Shown one piece after another: positions 58,032-64,000 of a stretch of DNA of 64,000 nt. This stretch comes from Triatoma infestans. Its lineage: Eukaryota; Arthropoda; Insecta; Hemiptera; Reduviidae. The stretch is taken from assembly GCA_011037195.1 (NCBI GenBank), contig JAAEAF010000105.1:124001-188000 (forward strand), read 5' to 3'. The number at the start of each line of letters is the position of its first letter. Position 1 is the first letter of the stretch. The notes under the pieces were generated by a model that saw nothing but the letters and a program-made list of their open reading frames with translations, did no database searches and had not been told where the DNA came from. Both the position numbers and the translations under genes were made by a program.

Positions 58032-59859
58032 TCATTGAAAATATATTTTGAGGATTTCAGAGAATAAGAAAAAATATATATATATATTTTTATTAAATGG
58101 TCTGTACGTATTGTGTATCTATTGTGTTTAATGTGTACAATATAAATGAATACAAAAAATCCGTGGAAAGTTCAAATTGAATATACTGTTCGGAATTCGT
58201 CATGAATTTTCTGTTTATTACTTTTTCTGTTTGTTCTGTTTTCTTCCAATAATTTTTTCTTTGAACTAATTAAATTACTAAGAAAATTAATTTCAGAATG
58301 ATTAGTGATTATAGATTTCTTTCGATGTTTATGGATTCATTTTCAAAGCAAGTAGCCTTGAATAAATAGCCATGGAAGACTAAACCTGAGTAATAATTGG
58401 GATCCTAAAATTAGCAATATCCCATGCCAAAACGACATAACGGGAGTACCGCGGAGTGGTGAACTGATCAAGGCTTCCTCATTAAAAATCGCTGTTTAGT
58501 AGGGCTTAGCCATTTTGGGGCTTTTATTACAAAGGTTCAATTTATAGTGTGGTAGGGGCGCTTCCAGCAGTTATACCCAGCGAATAAAAATGAGCTACTA
58601 TTGAAATATGGTGACTACATGAACCCGAATACCTTTGATACGTCTTGAATATTCATGGGCAGTTGCCACATGGACTGGCAATTTGATTTATTTTTCATTA
58701 CCAATATTAAAGATATTAAATGTGTAATAAAAACTCCCGAGTTGATTTCAAAATGAAATATGACGGTGATTGAGAAAATTAAAAGAACGTAACGAGCTTG
58801 AGAAGTATTAGTGTTGGGCTTAATGTTATCGTTCGACTTTGCTTGAATTCTCCCAGAGACATAAAAAAATTCAATTAGCTCAGCTTAAAATTTTTGAATG
58901 AGCAGATGAGATACTGAATGCGATGTTCATAACTTTGATTTATTATTTTCTAATCAACTTAGACTAAAGTATACAATTCTTAGTTATACTATAATAAAAA
59001 ATAGTTATTATTAATAATAGATAATAATGAATACAGTGAAGGCAATTTTAATTATTAGTGAAGTTGTACAATTAGAAGCAGAAAAGAGTCAAAAGTAAGA
59101 AAAATAATATATACAAGTTGTTTACAAGGAGTGTTGGCTGTAGAAAAATGAGAATACTTGTTTGAAAGAGGAAGAACGACGGGAGGTTGAGGAAGACCAT
59201 ATAAAATAGAGTTGGCTCAGTGTGTTGGTTGGCCATGTAAGTCCCACCCTCCGTCCTTTCTGACTTTACTTTCCCGTTGGCGGCAGTTCATGTGTGTGTT
59301 GTGTTTGCTTATGAAAGGGAGAGGAGGGGAGGACTCACCGCTGACAGAGACTCTAATGAAGAAATGTCTACCCTGACTTGGCCAGACATGTGGAAATACA
59401 CGCAAGGGAAATATAGCTAGGCCTTCTCTTTCTCTTACCCCCCCCCCTACATACCCTAATACTCCTCACAGGTTACCTCACTCACTTTCTCCTCTTGCTT
59501 GCTCCACACTTTCAACTAACTCACACTGGAGGCAATGTCGTCTCTCACACAAGAATCAATGCTTTCCTATTCCCAATGGATTACCACACTACCAAATCTC
59601 ACAGAGGTAGTACTCAGGTGCTAGAAAAACGTGTCTCCATATCCACGTATCGCACGAACATTTCACGATCAGCTATGTACATATTTGTATCTTTGGAAAA
59701 TTACTTTCAAACATGGAAATAAGCTTTACAGATCTCATTAAAATAAATTTGAATGAATAAATATTAGAACTTGTCTAGTGGTTAGATGAACGTAAACGTA
59801 TCCAGCAACTGTTCCACTACCATAATTTCCAATTGCCAAGTTTTGTGGAAGAAGCGTAC
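58032..59859. other. unassigned sequence; G+C-richer patch at 59150-59700
   Basis: No recognised gene or repeat. Frames 59217-59405 (minus) and 59495-59722 (plus) lack motifs. Confidence 0.35.
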
Positions 59860-61150
59860 GATATAAAGAAAAGGCACTTTGCGTGGAATTCTAACTAATA
59901 TGTTTCCCAGAACCCTCTTTTAAATGAACTATATCGGAAAAATGTTTCAAATAAAAGTTGCAGACTTTTATATGCTAAAATTTTTATACAAATTCATTAA
60001 AAAATATAAATATTGTTGGCGCTATTTTCAAAAAAAGGGAAAAAATAAGTGATACTTCCGGTAATATGATTTCAACCAAAAAAACTTAAATGTTCGGTTC
60101 CCGTAGCAAATAATATCTAAATTTTTATATAGGAATGAAATCTTGATTGATTTATTATTTATTTATTTATTTATTCATATTTAAATTAGAAATAGGCTAC
60201 AAAATAACGATAACACGAATTATTTCATCTACAGCTACTAAAAACAATCAATGATAGACCCACACACACACACACACACACAAATGATTCCGCTTAAAAT
60301 TTTCAATAAAGTTTTGTCTATTACGTTACGCTTCTTATGAAGCAAGCATTCCATGTTTAAAGAAAATTGTTGCAACTGTTTTTGAGAAAATTTCAAAATC
60401 CTATTCCGTAAAAATTGCCAATTCCAGTTAACCAATTTTCTTCATATTTGAAATATTATTAATATTTCTAATGTTTATTAATATTATGTAGGTGGTAAAA
60501 CCATATATTATGGTGTACTGGAGAGAGTTCTGTTCATTGTGTAATTTATCTAAAGTCGTAAAGTCTTTCATTTTATGGCAGAAGGCCTTATCCTTAAAGT
60601 GTTTAGTTTACGTTATTTAAAAAGAAAATCAGTTTTGTCAATTTTCTGGCTATTAAATGGATCTGATTGGCCTAACTTAGCTTTGTATAGTAAACATGCA
60701 TTATTATATAGAACTATGTTAGTAGAAGAATTTAATTTTTAGGTTGTTTCACATTTTAATTTCTTGTGTATTTTATTATAAGTTTTTTTTGTTTTAGAAG
60801 TTCTGATGTTTTTATTTTTGTAAAATTAATTTCATCAGGAATGATGAACTCTGACAGACGATCTAATTGAACATGTCAATAAGAGACAAGTTTTATTTAT
60901 TCTTCACAAAATGTAAATATCGTTATAAATACAACATCCTTATTTATCTATTTTCTGTAGAGCAGGGTCTTTAGTGGAAAGATAACGCTACTGTTCCCCC
61001 AAAAAATAAATTTACCCAACGAAAATATTTCAAATAAAAGTGATTGGTAAATTTATGTGTACGAAGTTTAGCATAAGATGTTTAAAGAAAAGTTTAAGTT
61101 CCTTACGACTTTTCGTTTTTGAGATATTCTGTTAAGAAACACTCATTCAC

Positions 61151-61192
<42 letters not shown>

Positions 61193-61668
61193 CATTCGCT
61201 AAAATATCTTTTTCAAATTGAAGGAATCCCAAAACATGTATTTCCGGGTGAAAACTCATTTCGATAATCTTTTTCTTACTAACAATAACAAAAAGTAATA
61301 AAGCACTAACGATGAGCTGGAAGAAATTTTCCAAAAACAAAAATACTAGCAAAAGAAACTAACAGGAAAAAAAGAAATCTATTAGAAATGATATATATCA
61401 AAAGAAATAAATTTCCTGTTAATTTCTGTAATGATACTATGAATATGTCCGCGTTTTATAACGGTTTTTTTTAAAACATGACCTTCTAGAATTCCCATTC
61501 ACCTATCCCACCCCTAAAAATTTCCTCAAATCCTTTTCACTTGCCTATTCAACCCATTTTCATTTCTGTAGATGATTTAAGATAAGGGACTGGTAACTTT
61601 TAATTTTCCTTTTTGCGTGTAACAAATGTGTAAGCTTAATCAGTCTTTCTCCACATCTTCACGACGTT
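59860..61668. repeat. large inverted duplication, right arm
   Basis: Inverse of 54026-56315. It is continuous where the left arm has the Penelope-like insertion (around 60000), and is itself interrupted at 60323-60855. Contains (CA)n at 60261-60282 and 61148-61191. Confidence 0.9.
60323..60855 (+). mobile_element. insertion in the right arm: RepA fragment plus LINE family C tail
   Basis: First a RepA-like monomer piece (AATTGTTGCAACTGTTTTTG, CCAGTTAACCAATTTTCTTC), then on plus a decayed LINE C-terminus: CSLCNLSKVVKSF, HFMAEGLILK, LNGSDWPNLALYSK, HALLYRTM and a stop near 60740, followed by an AT-rich 3' region to about 60840. The LNG.DW...LYR series is shared with 27186-27416. The left arm shows the uninterrupted site at about 54820. 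Confidence 0.65.
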
Positions 61669-61759
61669 CTATATGTATGTAGTGGAAGAAGAAATGCAAA
61701 AATAAATAGTTTTGAAAAATATTTTAAGTGAAATAATTTTGGCAAAAATAATATATTTT

Positions 61760-62260
61760 AGAGTCAGTTACTAATAATTTAAGGTCATTGCTGCTAAAGA
61801 GGCAAAAGCACAGGAATCCGTTAGGAAAATAACATTGCCATTTGACCAACTGTTTTGGTAAGAGAAAATCCCCCGTTAGAGAGGGCATTCCATCAAGACA
61901 GTCTGCATTCTGCTTTCAAATAAAACAGTCTGAACAGACATTCAAGCCAGAACACTTACTTCAGGAATCGCTCTCTTAAAATCAGTGCCAGATATAAGTT
62001 AAAACATAAGAGCTTTGCATTTAATCTAGATAAATAATTAATTTCATAAATATAATAGTTGTGATATTGTAAAATATTTAAATATCTTTAAAGATAATAT
62101 ATTTAATTTATCTACCAAGGTTTTCCTTATTATTTCTTATTACTTCTCTCTCTTAAAACTTACAAACACAAGCCCCTTTACAAAACCGCTCACGCCACAA
62201 GCTACCACTACACTACAACACATCACACCAATAACATTTCATTGGTGCCAGCTGTTTGGG
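61760..62260 (+). mobile_element. 5' LTR of an LTR retrotransposon (family L)
   Basis: Matches the solo LTR at 20968-21492 over its 3' two thirds, ending CACACCAATAACATTTC. The 5' boundary is not clear because it lies close to the end of the inverted duplication. A TGGTGCCAGCTG primer-site-like sequence begins 2 bp after the end. Confidence 0.7.
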
Positions 62261-62262
62261 AT

Positions 62263-62282
62263 ATATTTTCAACCAGAATCCA
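62263..62282 (+). other. primer binding site-like sequence
   Basis: TGGTGCCAGCTGTTTGGGAT begins with TGG, the complement of a tRNA CCA end, directly after the LTR. The priming tRNA is not identified. Confidence 0.55.
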
Positions 62283-62476
62283 CAAATTAGCAAGTACGTA
62301 CAATTTTCAATTTACTGATAAAATGAATCATCCATCAGATAATTTTATTGCTTTTTCAATTATTTTCTCAACGGAAATATCTTAAATATTTCCCATAATT
62401 GAATTTACTATTGAATTTCATGTTTAAAATTTTGTATTTGTACCACTGTACCCAATCCTTTGTGAATTTTGATTTT

Positions 62477-63884
62477 ATGAGTGCTCTTAATAGATCGCAA
62501 ATTGTAAAAATATTAAGGGACCATAAACTCTCTCAAAAGAGCAACTTAAATCAGTTACGCAGACGCCTTGAAAAATATAATCTTTTCCAAGGTAGTAATT
62601 CTCTTGTTTCAAAAATGTAAAAGATAAATGGACAAGATATGGGCATCGACGCTGGTGTAGAATATTTACTTGCTCAGCAACAATTAGCAAATCCTCCAGC
62701 CACCCCTAACAATCAACCTAGACCCTTGAGAAATTTACAATTAATACCCTCTCCGATGGCGAAAATTCAGCCATGTGTCCGATTTCCTAGACCAAATTAG
62801 CCATTGCGCTAGCCTTTCTGGCTGGGACGACGCTGCAAAATTAGAAATACTAGCACTTAGGCTCTCAGGGTCAGCAAAAATATTTTATGATACGCAGAAA
62901 GCCGAATTACAACGCCAGGGTACAATTATATCGTATCTCTAATCTCAGAACGTCTTCTAACTAGATTTAGAAAAGAAAAAACCCCTCTAGTCCTCTTACA
63001 ACAGATGACTAATATTCAGTCTCTACCCACAGAGTCTCCTGAAACCTTCGCGGATAGAATTAGACATATCCAGTCCGCCATTAGCCTAAAAGCTCAAGCT
63101 AACCCACTCGAGGCCTTACATTCTATTTTAGACAAACTGGCCGCTGAAGCGTTCCTGAAGTCACTTCCTCAACCGCTTCGAAATGAGGTACGAACAGAGC
63201 TACCTCAAAAATTAGACGAAGCACTTTCTTATGCCAATGGTCTAAAAGAAGTACAGGCTTCGGAAACAAACCCTACAGTTTTCACAGCCACCTCGAAAAC
63301 TTCTAATCCTCGCACACCCCCATCTCCATGTCGTTTCTAAACGGGCAAATGCATTTCCACAGAGAATGCCTGCATCGAAATAAAAGTCAGAAGCCACCAT
63401 TAAAACCAACTACCACTCGTAGAGTTTTTAATCTAATAAAGAACAGGCCCTGCCGCCACTGTTCCGGTCCACATTTTGACGTGGACTGCACAAATAAATT
63501 TTGACCAAAACCACGCACTAACTCTGGCAAAATGCCTAACAATTTTAATATTCCTAAAAATTTTAATCACAAAGTATATAGTAATAATCGCTATAATCAT
63601 AATAATAATAATAATAATAGGGAAGGGATTAGCTCAGTGGTAGCTGCGCTGGATTCGCTGATTCCAGCAACGCGGAGATCCATCGGGTTCGAATCCAGCT
63701 CGTGCTACCCTTCTTCAGGTCTCTTTCTAGGAGCCCCCCCCTCACTGTCCGGTGATGGGTAGTGTTATCTGTAACTCTGAGGCGGTCCACTCACCGGAGG
63801 CGGCCAGTGACAGAGAGCTCCCCCGCAAATGACCACAGATGTTGAGACGCCTTAAATTAATAATAAAAAAAAATAAAAAAAAAA

Positions 63885-63916
<32 letters not shown>

Positions 63917-64000
63917 TGCTCGAGTTAATAATTCAAATAATTCACGATTTAACTATTATCCAGGTAGATCCCAATATAATTAGAATCATAATAATTATAT
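62477..64000 (+). pseudogene. gag: broken gag gene of the family L retrotransposon
   Basis: ATG at 62477 opens a 47-codon segment with a SAP-like helix-extension-helix (RSQIVKILRDHKLS, LNQLRRRLEKY), then a stop. Frames then shift: GWDDAAKLEILALRLSGSAK near 62820, then ERLLTRFRKEKTPLVLLQQ and ESPETFADRIRHIQSAI (62942-63340), a capsid-like helical region. A CCHC zinc knuckle (CRHCSGPHFDVDC, 63451-63489, C-x2-C-x3-H-x4-C) follows, then an Asn-rich linker. At least four shifts or stops make it inactive. The Asn-rich linker is split by a SINE at 63618 and resumes at 63890. Pol would lie beyond the window. Confidence 0.85.
63618..63885 (+). mobile_element. SINE family 1 inserted in gag
   Basis: GGAAGGGATTAGCTCAGTGG, B box GGGTTCGAATCC, GCTACCCTTCTTCAGG, body with CACTGTCCGGTGATGG, 3' end GAGACGCCTTAAATTA and an A-rich tail. 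The (AAT)n of the gag Asn codons borders both sides, which hides any target duplication. Confidence 0.92.

Overview
The window looks like a transposon-dominated, AT-rich piece of an animal nuclear genome, most likely an arthropod and probably an insect. The evidence is the mix of Jockey-like and RNase H-bearing LINEs, a Penelope-like element with a GIY-YIG tail, hAT- and mariner-type non-autonomous transposons, tRNA-derived SINEs and dense microsatellites. Nothing is bacterial: there are no operons, no Shine-Dalgarno sites, and most open frames are short and chance-like. A hemipteran host is only a guess. No complete host gene is visible. Two short segments look like spliced coding exons (25680-25761 minus, 46814-46907 plus), and a CpG-rich stretch ending in a consensus splice donor (31080-31636) could be a promoter plus first exon.

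Layout. 0-5 kb: two head-to-head copies of a ~1 kb family called RepA here, one split by a LINE fragment with a perfect 12-bp target duplication, then a hairpin repeat with a hammerhead-like core. 5-10 kb: a SINE with a perfect 12-bp duplication, LINE scraps, and a hAT-type element full of AATTAC repeats that contains a 246-bp box also present just outside it. 11-25 kb: RepA copies, two Jockey remnants, a solo LTR with a 5-bp duplication, and more SINEs. 25-36 kb: small Penelope/hammerhead repeats, a LINE tail, a candidate exon, the CpG island and two shorter RepA copies. 36-45 kb: RNase H-type LINE tails, a chimeric SINE, and a foldback element with 245-bp arms. 48-53 kb: a second foldback, an LTR, a LINE scrap, and the 3' half of an RNase H-bearing LINE. 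54-61.7 kb: a large inverted duplication whose left arm is split by a Penelope-like element and whose right arm is split by LINE/RepA sequence. 61.8-64 kb: the 5' end of an LTR retrotransposon (LTR, primer site, broken gag), split again by a SINE.

Functionally this is a record of nested insertions. The autonomous families leave only broken 3' ends; the non-autonomous ones (SINEs, RepA, foldbacks, hammerhead hairpins) look more intact. The most interesting signal is a set of dispersed short repeats carrying a hammerhead ribozyme-like core. One copy lies directly downstream of a recognisable Penelope-like GIY-YIG coding tail, so that family probably comes from a Penelope-like element.
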